From Diadema setosum (lineage: Eukaryota; Echinodermata; Echinoidea; Diadematoida; Diadematidae): 64,000 nt of DNA. Numbering within the stretch: the stretch's first letter is position 1; every line of letters begins with the position of its first letter. The notes beneath the pieces were generated by a model. The model did no database searches, was not told where the DNA came from, and worked only from the letters and a program-made list of their open reading frames with translations. A program made the translations under genes and the position numbers. This document shows, piece after piece, positions 47,101-57,800 of this stretch. The stretch is from the NCBI RefSeq assembly GCF_964275005.1, contig NC_092686.1, forward strand, positions 16,279,190-16,343,189, read 5' to 3'.

Positions 47101-49756
47101 TTGCACAGACAAGATGGCATCTGAGCAAAAAGTGGTTATTTTGTGAAATGATTCTTGTAACATGGTCCTTACGTGTGCAAAATATGGGAAAGATAGGACA
47201 TGTATTTACTAAGATACAGGATGAAATATCTATGACCTTTGACCCTAATTTACATACCAAAGATGGTGTCCGATCAAGTAGTTGTTATTTTATGAAATAA
47301 TGTACGTAACATGAACTAAACATGTGAAAAATATGGGGGTGATAGGGGCTGTCTTTCTTGAGTTATTGCAAAGAAAGTTGCAGAAAGGAAGAAATATCTC
47401 AATATATCGAAGATAAGCTTTAATATCAACCAAATTTTTTGACGTGTGCCGACGTCGTATGAAAAAATGAAGGGCACACCTACGATAGCCCAAAGTCTCA
47501 GCTACAACATATTAAAATTTGGGAGAAATTCACCGAGGCATAAGTGAGATAGTGCTCGAGAAATATAGTCATGTCAATTTTCGTTTCCAGAAAAACTGCA
47601 CTCCCATAGAGATAACACGTAAACTGGTCAAATTTGACAAGATTACTTTGAATCCATTTTTACGAGGTGATGCCGTCATCTAATCAAAACGCTGTTATTA
47701 TATTAATGAAAGAGCATTTAATAAGCTACAACATACTAAAATTTGTGTGAAAATCGGCAAAGGATAAGTGAAATATGCTCGAGTGAACTTGAATTTTGAT
47801 GATGTCATTTTGAAAATTTACTTTTTTTACTTTATAAGAAATTTGATATCTTTTAATCATTTTTTCAGCATCGCCAACCCATGAAATGACATGTACAACT
47901 CATCAGCTTTCAGAATATGTAAAGAAAATGGGGCGTCACTGTCCATCCTGACGAGTAAAATCGGATTTAAAATTGGCAGTTTTTTGGCATAGTTGTACTG
48001 TATATCGCCATTGACGCGCGCACGAAATTTCAACTTTGACGGGCCCGTATGACGTCATATTGAGTCAGATTTACTTGAAACTTGGTAGAAATATTCCTTG
48101 ACTCTTCAGGCATCCGATCAAAGTGAAAAAACGGGAAATTTCTATTGCATATGAGCTGTGCGTGCGTATATGCGCGCGCACGTACGCGTTCGTCCAATTT
48201 TTTCAATTTTTCAAAAAATGCTGCAAATGGTCTGAAACGTGTGCAAAAAAAAAATTGAGCTCGATTGGAGCATACAAATATTTCAACGCGCGCGTACGCG
48301 CGCTTTTTTAATAATAAATATGAATTTTTATAATATGAGTAGAATGCGCTTGACTTGAATATATGTGACGTAAATTTCATTGAAAAATTCCTTTTCATTA
48401 ATGAGATATGAATGAAAATGTGTTTTCACATAATGACGTCATAGTGACATCACGGTTGACCAATCACAATGATACATTAGATTTATCGTCTTTGGGACAT
48501 GATACATATATGCCATAAGTTTGAAATTGATACTCTGAGAACTTTCTGAGTTAATAGATGCACAAATTTTGTCCAGAAATAAAGAAGAAGAAGAAGAAGA
48601 AGAACAAAGAATCAGTACAGATACAGAAGGTGATCCGAGAGGATACTCGGATCACCTAATAATCTCAGTATACATACATCCCTAAACAGTCTCGGTCTAA
48701 AATACAGAAAAACCTTAAACCCCTTCCCCGCAAAATGTTGCTTAGACGTTGTCACCACGGTAACTTTTTCCAAAGTCTACCCCAGCCAGATAGGGTAAAT
48801 ACCTAACGTTACACCACTACCTCAACAACCCTTCTGTCAAAATGATCTTGTGGTAACATTCCTTTGATAGTAATGATACACACAACATCCACACGCATGC
48901 GCAATAGTCAAAACAGAATGGAACACCGCTCGATAATCACCAGCATGGATTGTAACCACACCCCTTTTGCACATAAAGGGGTAGGTTGTTATGTAGTTGC
49001 ACACAGAAAATCTGTCTGTCTGTAGGAGTTTCTAGTTTGTTTGTTTGGTTTTTTTTTTTACTTTTAACACAAGGTCATGCTCTGGAGACAGACGGAAGCC
49101 TGTCAATAAGTCATATAAATTTCTACAGTGCATTATTTGCGGTTATATGTAGGAAGATGCTCAACAACTGTCCCATTGGCATTAGTATTGTGCTTAACCG
49201 CTGTCTCTCTTGCATCCATAATTTTGTAGTCCTAGATTGGCAAATTTAACTTTTTTTAAGCTTAAAATAGTGAAATTAACATCTCATGATTGGATGCCTT
49301 CAGTCTTCACCAGTCATCAGCAGAAAAGTTTGAAATGTACTAAAGATCACGAAGATGTTGGTGGAATTTTCATGGAAAAAGACAGCTTGATCCTGCTTCT
49401 TGCTATGCTAACTTGAAACACGCACGCTAATACAAGTCACTCACAAGAGTCAAGACACTAGAAACAAACACGTACCTTGAAGGCTGCATAGCCAGTGCCG
49501 AGTATAGGCCTAAGACTAAGTATAACATAAACACGCCTGTAAATTTTCACTACACAATTTATAACGCATGGGACTGAGGAATTCAATTTGAGGGTTATTG
49601 CTTCGAAACATCACGTGCACTGGTGCTTTATCTTTCTGTCAGTTTGATAAGAATAATTAAAGAAAGTCTTACCTTGTACAAATCATTGTTAGTGAGAGTA
49701 AAGGGTAGATTTGAGACATATGCCGTGCTCTTACTTGGAGCAAGTCCCCCACTCAT
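41158..49756 (-). CDS. ZCRB1: ZCRB1, zinc finger CCHC and RNA-binding motif protein 1
   Basis: Seven exons: 49756-49673, 46155-46127, 45745-45634, 44941-44834, 43642-43491, 42138-42069, 41304-41158 (TGA). They join in frame to 233 codons, against 217 in human. It begins [19 protein letters not shown], as in vertebrate ZCRB1. The RRM spans about residues 10-88: RNP2 AYVSNL, RNP1 [23 protein letters not shown] leads to a CCHC knuckle C107-x2-C110-x4-H115-x4-C120 ([14 protein letters not shown]). A Lys-rich then acidic tail follows and the protein ends [14 protein letters not shown]. The family member is the U11/U12-31K component of the minor spliceosome, nuclear, binding snRNA/pre-mRNA. All introns are GT-AG. 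Exon 2 is only 29 bp. Intron 1 (3.5 kb) holds a large repeat element. The gene is head to head with FBH1. Confidence 0.96.
43016..43456. mobile_element. TTAA-flanked foldback MITE (family D) in ZCRB1 intron
   Basis: TTAAAGGTACTAGCCCACAT and ATGTGGGCTAATACCTTTAA are inverted ends with TTAA on both sides, 441 bp in all. The interior includes GTCAACCCGACCC and a GCATGCATGTAGTACGTGCG stretch. It ends 35 bp before the donor of ZCRB1 exon 5. Confidence 0.85.
44228..44759. mobile_element. Pogo/Tigger-like MITE, TA target site
   Basis: CAGTCAAACCTGCCTTAGCG and ...CTATAGACAGGTTTGACTG are inverted ends with TA on both sides. Inner arms repeat GTCTATAGCGGCCAC. CAGT-starting ends with TA duplication fit the pogo/Tigger branch of Tc1-mariner. 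It is non-autonomous and lies in ZCRB1 intron 4, 74 bp from exon 4. Confidence 0.85.
45097..45185. mobile_element. Half copy of a TTAACCCATTGAGGA element
   Basis: TTAACCCATTGAGGAAGGAC followed by TTTTGCTACAACACGCATTT matches, in reverse, the compact foldback at 63413-63505. The far end is lost or decayed. Confidence 0.6.
45225..45350. repeat. (TG)n, T-run and G-run tract in ZCRB1 intron
   Basis: TGTATGTATG/TGTGTG at 45228-45283, a T run near 45320-45332 and a G run near 45333-45348. The long minus-strand open frame over it is an artefact apart from its overlap with ZCRB1 exon 3. Confidence 0.85.
46289..48660. mobile_element. 2.3-kb element with ATTAGGTGATCCGA ends in ZCRB1 intron 1
   Basis: ATTAGGTGATCCGA (46322-46335) and TCGGATCACCTAAT (48647-48660) are perfect inverted ends. 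The shared block with the 7.1 kb copy extends further left, to about 46289 (GTAACTAGACTCGGAATTTG). The interior has a direct duplication of about 550 bp (46500-46900 and 47050-47460), then CpG-rich GCGCGC/ACGCGCGC words near 48165-48305 and a GAAGAAGAAGAA run at 48585-48603. No transposase frame is seen. The family is unknown to me. Confidence 0.75.
48665..49670. other. ZCRB1 intron 1, 5' part
   Basis: No repeat with defined ends and no exon-like frame recognised. A GCATGCGCA word (NRF1-type half) lies at 48894-48902. Confidence 0.4.
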
Positions 49757-50100
49757 CTTCGCTGGCAATCACAGCACTACTGTTACCGGCCGCCGCCGGC
49801 GGCGCGCGGCGGCGCGGCCGCGGATCGGGAAGTTGAAAGGCGGGTACTAGTAGTATTTGATGAAGAAGAGGCACTGAATTGAACTCTACAGAGCGTTCAG
49901 TTGAGAAGAGGGGAATGCCCGTTTGTACGTTTCGAGAGTAGACGCGCACGCAGCAGGGAAGGGGCTGGGCAAGGTTGTGCAGTGCTTTTCCATTATGGGG
50001 TTGGTTGTGCGTACGTGCGACGCGACGGTCGCGTCGGTTACTGTCCCAGATTCGAATAACACGGCTGGCTAGACTGGTGGTGGTGTGGGTATGCGGTAAG
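49757..50100. promoter_or_regulatory. CpG-rich region between ZCRB1 and FBH1
   Basis: Immediately upstream of the ZCRB1 start codon lies an almost pure GC patch at 49787-49824 (CCGCCGCCGG, GGCGCGCGGC, CGCGGCCGCGG words), then CpG-rich sequence to about 50040. This is the only such stretch between the two divergent genes. On the plus strand a GTAAGA donor at 50096 could end a non-coding first exon of FBH1. I infer a shared promoter region; transcription starts are not visible in the sequence. Confidence 0.5.
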
Positions 50101-50409
50101 ATGAGCGAGCTGGCAGCAATATTTTTCTCCAAGCTCTGTGCTGCCTAACTGCGACCAGCCCCAACGTGCAGCGTTGGGGCTGCGCCGTTTTCGCATTCAG
50201 ATCTCAATGTTGTACAAAACGGGTGCCGTTGCGGCGCTATATTTCCTTAATTTTTCAACAAAAACTACTAGGAATACTTACATGGGTCGATTAAACCTAA
50301 ATGATTCAAATCGGCGACTTTTTGATGCATTTCGTTGCTTATGATGCAGAAAATGTTGTCTTATAAGGCGAATTGTCTTCAGCTCGCCGATGCTCACTAA
50401 CGTTGCATG

Positions 50410-50534
50410 CTAGCCTTTGGCAAGGCCCTCTCGCTGTAACGGACGAGCGAACGGACGAGCGAAGCGAGTCGCGCTACCTTACTCGGCTGGGCTCTCTATA
50501 CCACGCAGCGAGAGGGCCTTGACAAAAGGCTACG
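50410..50534. mobile_element. Short foldback with GCCTTTGGCAAGGCCCTCTCG arm
   Basis: CTAGCCTTTGGCAAGGCC and GGCCTTGACAAAAGGCTACG are inverted, with CTCTCGCTG / CAGCGAGAG next to them and a GGACGAGCGAA direct repeat in the loop. Length about 125 bp, no coding. It lies in the region between ZCRB1 and FBH1, probably FBH1 intron 1. Confidence 0.7.
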
Positions 50535-50539
50535 TATTA

Positions 50540-51712
50540 CTCGCTACATATGCGCAGATGCTTACTAATGGATATACACGTTCAAAATGGTAGCACGGCT
50601 CTCCCACTAGGGCAGGCCGCTTACTCCTAAAAAATGTGGAAAATTTTGCAGTTTCCAGATAAATTCGTGAAAAGAACCAAGGCAATGGGGTAATGTGTAT
50701 TTCATTTTTTATTGTCACTGTGTTTATGATAGAAATTTACCCATGATTTACTCGTGAAGTCGCCGTATGTGGCAATAGGGAGTTGTTCGTGGTTCTCACT
50801 TTAGCGAAACTGCGAGGTAGCCGCCAGGACCCCGCCGCATAGCGGCGCGGTCTCCGGGGCTATGTGCTGCCTAACTTAGTAATGCCAATCTAGCCTACTC
50901 AGCCACTGATTTGAGCGTAGAATCAGTGCAGGCGTTGCCACCAGTAAAAAGGTTTACCGTACTTAGTTTTGTCATGAAGATCTTGCTTGAGTTTTATGCC
51001 GAAGGTACCGGTACCCAGACTCCCAATTTTTTGTCGGTGAGTGAGCAACATTTTATTTCTAGAATCTAAATTACACAGGCAGGTCAACCCCTTCACACAG
51101 CATGAACTGTGCAATGTGTGACTGTGTGTGAAGGAGCCCCCGGGCCGGGTTTTAGGGTTCATACAGTAGACAGAAAACTTACACTTCAATTTACAATACT
51201 AGTAGTACTTTTGCCCTCGACCAATGAAATTGAGAATATGCAAGGATTTCAGTAGCTTGTAACAGTAACAGTTTGTCAGAAAAACATCAGACCAAAATGC
51301 TTCATGAAATGCCCCCGACCAGGGCTGGCTGCTGACTGTATTTACCCCGATACAATACGCATGCAGGGTGTTGCTTGCCTTTAAACTCCAGGGCGTTCCT
51401 CTGTCTACACTGTTTAATACTTCTTACCATGCTTTATTCAACAGCAGTAAAATGTAACAATAACGCTAAAAAGTAGTCTATATATTTTTACATTGTACTG
51501 TGCTGTTTGCGTGGCATGATGGTGGTGCCAGGATTTCTGGATGGTTCATTTTTAAAGATGCAAGACCACTGGCATCATTCTTACTTGAAAGAACTGACAA
51601 GTCTACTGAATGCCAAATCATACACTACAGTGATACTCAATTTGGAAATGTGTCAGACCCAAAGATTCTGTGTTGATGTTGATAGTATTGCATTTCTACC
51701 TCTGTTCTGTAG
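50540..51712. other. Likely first intron of FBH1
   Basis: No gene seen. A solo CTTCATGAAATGCCCCC end (about 51300) is shared with the 19.84 kb foldback. The interval ends at the acceptor TACCTCTGTTCTGTAG before 51713. Confidence 0.45.
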
Positions 51713-51874
51713 GATCGCCTTGCCAGGATACCTGCATGCATCAATTGAAGACACGTTCCAAGATCCCTACATCAAATGATCGATGCTAATGAAGCTGTAC
51801 GTGTACAGAGTTCAGAGTATTCATCACTACATCCAGGGTTCTTGCGGGACATGCTGAATACATATTAGGAGAAT

Positions 51875-54800
51875 ATGGATATGGGCGACCACTCTCGTCC
51901 CACCCAGGATGGATGTGGGCAAGGAGCACAGAATCTGGAGTTGACATCACAGCATGAGTCACAGCCTGTCAAAAAGAGACGCATTCAAATGAATGATGCT
52001 CAGTGCCTCAGCCACGCAATGACATCAGATGGGGCAAAGCCTCTCACACACCCAAGCACGCAGACACTGACCAAGAAGCCAAAATGGGATGTCAACAGGG
52101 GACTTTACCCTAGACAGAGGAGTTGGCCCAGTGCATCACCAAAATGCCCTCCCCATATTCCTGGTGTTCAGTCAGTTGGTAAGACACAGAACTTTACAGA
52201 TTCAAGCCTCAGTTCCAAGTATTATCCTAGTGGGACTTCTGCTTCACCAAGGAAACAAACTCCCAGCAGTTCACAGAAGATTCCTAGTGCCAAAAGTGCC
52301 ACTGCTACATCATCAAATGCTTCACCTATGAAGCAAACTAGTCTCCACAACTTTTTCTCAGTATCACCAAAAAAGAGTGCTGCATCTTCAAGGAACTTAA
52401 TGACCAAAGATCAGCCCAGTTGCTCTTCTAGTGTGATCGAAGACTTTGAAAATGACAATTCTCTCACTACTGATGATTTTGATGTCATAATGAATAAAGC
52501 TGAGAGTCCCAAGAAAAAAACTCAGTCCCTCAAGCAAGAGAAACTTGGAGCCCCACACCATTCCACATCGTGTGCAAATGAGCAGAAACGGTCAAACGGT
52601 CTTGAGGAATTTGAACAAGATGATTCCATCACGGCTGATGACTTTGATGCGGTCTTGTTTCTGTCACAAAGTCCTGCCAAGGAGACAAATGCTTCTCGGC
52701 AGACACATGACTCGGATGAAGTTGTGTTTGTGTCAGAAAGTCCTGCCAAGTCGGCTACTGGATTTCAGCAGAAAACTTCCAACCCATCTCTGGATGGACC
52801 AGGTCCATCCCAGGGGCCTTGTACCTTTGGTCTGCTTGGAGAGGGCTTCCAGACACCTGACATGGACTCTGCAGAGGATGGAAGTTCCAGGGAGTACTTT
52901 GGAATCCTCCCTGATGAGGTGGTTGAGAATATCCTTGGCCAGCTACCAATCCTGGACATATATCTGACTGCATCCAATGTCTGTAAGAGATGGAATGCCA
53001 TCATATCAAGACCACACGTAAGGCTGCTATCACCAAATTTATTACCCTTCTCCCCACCCCACCCCCTTTTGCTGATAAAAAGATTACTAAGTTAAGGCTC
53101 TGATGGAGTTACAGTTTGGGTTATGGAAACATTTACTGGAGGAAGTAGAACTATGAATATTTAGTCAAAAATGTTATGTCTTGCAGGGCAGATATAATTG
53201 CTGATCTGTGCTTATTTTTTGCATTAATATTATTGTATCAGTGTACCCAGATATGGCAGAAATGGTGGCTTGATTGCTACAGGTATGACAGGGTATGAAC
53301 TTGAAGGGAACCTTGCTTTTGTAGCGGCAAAAAACCCCAACAACAACAAAACATGAAAAAAATTCAATAAATTTCAAATCAAACATGCAAATGACATTTA
53401 TGATACAAATTTTTGATATCTAAATGCATATCACACAAGGCATTAGTAAGTATTGTTCACTTGGTAGTTTGAAACTCGTGAACAGTTGGAAACGCATGAG
53501 GCAAATCTGAGTGTGTTTTGGCTCTACACTATGCAACTATAATAATTGCAACCAGACTGCAAATTTACTTTTCAATGGTAAACTGTAAGTGACAGAATGT
53601 AAGCTGCATGATGAAACATTAATAGTTACTTGCTCCTGTTTCAGTTTGTTCAGTGGAAGAAGCAATACTATCAGCTGAAATTGCTGCAAGGTAGGGATCA
53701 AATGAATGCTGTGCAGAAGCCTTTAGAAGAGTCTGGAGAGCTTACGAAGCGGAACTGCCTTGTGCAACTCATCAAGTGAGTACCCGAGTCAAGTTGCAGC
53801 AAATGTGAACAATATGTCAAATTTCCACATCAATATTTGTGCATCTGTGTCTTATTATTTGACTGTGTTGGTCTTGTTGTAAATGTTTCCTCATGTTTAC
53901 TGATGAAGCATTGGATTTTTCTGAGGCATAAAACTAAAGACTTGTGTGTCAATGTATTGTACCCTCCTGTTGAGATTTCTCTTACCTGTTCCAGTATACA
54001 GTCAACCTTGCTTAAGTCGACCTCACATAAGTTGAATAATCACCAAAGTCAAAGGTCTTTTCAAGTCCTCTGTATATTTTATTGATTTTAATCCCTCATA
54101 AGTTGAATTTTCTCTGAGTCGAAGCTATTTCTTCAGTCCAAATAGATTTGACTTAGGCAAGGTTGACTGTACATGCATTTTACATCCACTAACTTCTATG
54201 TAAGTTTTAGAAATCACATGCTACTGAAGTACAAATGAATTGAGACCTGAGTTAATGCATATTATTTACGGAAGTATATTATCTACCAATGTGGATAATT
54301 TTTTTTTTCTTTCTAATTTCCTTGTATGAATTTGCTCAACAGATACATGGGAACTGTCAGAGTCCATTCTGTGGGAGCCACTGAGTGTCTCAAATATCAC
54401 CGAAGGTTCCGTGCAGCTTGTCAGGTGTTGAAGGCAAGGGCTCCAGAAGTCTTCTCCAATCAGGTATATATTCCTAGGATTCTATCCAATATTACAGTTG
54501 GAAAAAAAAAGAGAGAAAATCTTTCACTGTGGTGTTGTATAACTCTTCAGACTGTCATAGTACTTGTTTTGGGTATCTTAATGCTCTGAGGATCATCATC
54601 TTGAAATGACATTATTATTACCATACACAAGTCGCCAATGGTAACTGAAAGAGTTAAACCCGTGCAACACACTGTGGTGCACAATTTTCTGATGTGCAGT
54701 ACTCCTCTCAGAAAGTAGTGTAAATGTGGAATATTTTGTTGTTAGAAAACCGTTAACGGTGTTTAAACCACTGATGGGGCTACCCTGGGTAAAGAAAACT

Positions 54801-57800
54801 GAATAAATAAATAAATAAATAAATAAAACCCTCGCCATGAAATAATAGCAGGGCATAAACAGGTACAGTTTTACATTGGTATGTGCTGAATGACATTATA
54901 TGTGGACATTTGCACGCATGTTATTTGCTACATCTCGACACCTTTGTTCAGACAATTTGAATTTTAAACCTGCAAAATTGGTCTTGGCTAGGCACAAAAC
55001 CTTTCAATTTTCAGTTTTCAAATTTAAAAAAAAATCATGACACTACACAAATTATATTCTTCTGTTTGTTTAGTGTGCATCAGCGAAATTCTGAGAGCGC
55101 TTTTGAAAAATAGGGAATTACAACAGAACAAATGCGATAATGCCAGTTGGTAAATGCTTCATGTAACTTAATCTTTTTTAGCTGGCTAAGTAAGATGAGT
55201 AAGTAGTACACTGTGAAAGTGAAAAAAAAAAGGCTTATCTCTAGTTTGGTGTACCATACATTTGTGTAATGGTGTACTATAGACAATTTTGGTTTGACAA
55301 GAGCCCCTGTAAATGGAAGTCAATAATGTTGATGCTCTGTTTGTTATTCCAGGAGCCCCACTCATGGTCGCTGGTGGCAGCTATGGTTGTCCTGTCTGAG
55401 ACGGCTCAGGAAGTCTGCCAGATTCTCCGCAACCTTCTCCTCACAAAGGAGCCAGTTCAGCGACTTGACCTATCTGAGTGCTTGTACTGCATCGCAGCAG
55501 CACTGTTTCTTTTCCAGCAGAAATTCAACATCAACAGAGGGTGAGAGATTAAATGTGTACCAATTGTCATTTTTGAAATCCTTTGTGTCTATCAACTCAC
55601 TTCTGGTGCAGAATTACGGGTTCCAAACAACTTTCAGGAAGTTTTAGGCAGTTGGTTAACACAAAATTGTTTTGATTAGGGGATTAGAAATGCAAAAAAA
55701 AAAAAGTGCTATTGCAAACTCATCTGAGCCAAAAACGCGTTTCTGTAGAGTTGATAAACACAAAGTCGTTTTGAAACACATAGCTCAGACCTTCCCACGC
55801 CAACCACTGCCAACTCCACATCTCTGCTTCTTGGGTCAAACTGCGCAGTGGAGCTGCGCAGTGACAAGTCCTCCCAATTGACTCATGACAGAGTTGATAA
55901 ACACAGCAACTCAAGAAAGGCTATCCAAAATCCATTTGCAAAATGCAATTTGATAGTGGGTATTGAAATGCAGTTTATTACAACATGGGAAAGTTGATAA
56001 ATAACCAAACTAGAGCTATCCTAACATTGGGACAGACCTAGCCCTGAAGGGGAATTTTATGCCTCTCTAGTCAGTCAGTGAAACATTACCCAAGTTGAAA
56101 AGACTTCATCTCCGTCAGTATCAGGATAAATGTATTGCTTGATGTATGGACTTATCTTGGCTGCTATCTGTTCAGCAGACCTGCACTCTTCAGGAATACA
56201 TGTACTGTAAAAGTGGACACTTTTGCTGTGTGGAAATTTATGCACACTTTGCACAACCAGAAACTAGTGCAAAAATAGAACTACGATATTTCTGCTTGTT
56301 ATATGTCCACACTATGTAATGCTTAGATTCCGGGAAATTAAAACGTGGAATTCGTCTTACTTCGCTGAGCGAAGAAAAAAATCAAACGATCCTCTTTTAC
56401 ATTACTGCATTTGGGCTTGTGATATGTCCACACTATACCCAAAACATCAAACAATATTTCTAAAACCTGAGAAACTATCAGTGCATGATATTCCACAGAC
56501 AATTGATTTACAGTTCTGTGGTAATGACTTTCATTCAATACAAATTTGTATGTATTGAATGTTTGTAAGTTCATACAGTGCACTCCCGTTACAACGAACA
56601 CGGTTATAACGAAATTTCGTTATAACGAAGTCAATCGTCTGGTCCCAAAATTATCACCATTAAAGTCTATGCTACAAAATTCGCCTATAACGAACACGGT
56701 TATAGCGAAATTTCCGTTATAACGAAGTCTTTTCCGAGCGCCACAGACAAAGAAAAACAAAAGAAATGTGCTCCGTTATAACGAAATGCGAATTGTTTTC
56801 GAAAATATGTAGCGGAACAAGCATTTATAGCGTCTCTGTATGGGTGAACGCTTCACACCACTGTGTGTTCGCTCCTTGTGTCACGCACAGTTTCTGAGGG
56901 GAACTTGCGTTTATTATTGTAATACAGTTATCCCATCACATTTCACATAGCTTTCCAGTGTATGATGAGTATTCAGCAAACAGAATATGTTATAGGACGT
57001 GGTTTCCTTGTTTTCGTTATATTGTATTTGTTCGGTTATAACGAAATTTCGTTATAACGAAAGAAAACTACCGGTCCCGAGCATTTCGTTATAACGGGAG
57101 TGCACTGTATAAGTTTGTACATAATTGTACCGAATGTGTGTCCTTATGTATGAATGTGTATGCATGTATACTGTATATGTGTTTATAGAATAAACACCCA
57201 TGTAAACATACATGATTATGTAGATATATTCGTAACCAATGAAGTTTTGTGTCCCATGGTCACTCACATTGGTCAGTCACCATGTCACTCTGATCTCCTC
57301 AGCCCACACTACCGGGTCTTCTACGCACTGCACAAACTAGAGAGCAGTGGTCCTGGTGACAATGATGAGCTCTCGGACACTGCCAAACAGAGCTCTTCTG
57401 GTCAGCAGTCTTTGCTAAGATACGGGTAAGGATCGCAAAATGGTCACCTCTTTTTAGGTGATGATGTAGTAGCCTTTCTAGTCTCCCATTGGCCTGTACA
57501 TAGCAAAAATACTAGTAATCATGCAAATCATTCTGCCAATGATAACCCAAATTTGCAAATGGCTTCCCTTTAATGGTCTCTCATGTTTTGTCATTACAGT
57601 TCATAAATTATTTGATGTCAAGCATATTTCATCCAAATCACAAGATGTAATTCAGTGGAAATGCATTTGCACAATATTAGGAGAGTGTTCTGAGGCATTT
57701 ATTTTTTGTTTGTGTAATTGTGACTACTATTAAAGTTTTATAGATATTTTGTGTACATACAATTTGTTTCTTCTCCTTTCTTTATTGAGAAGACAGTATT

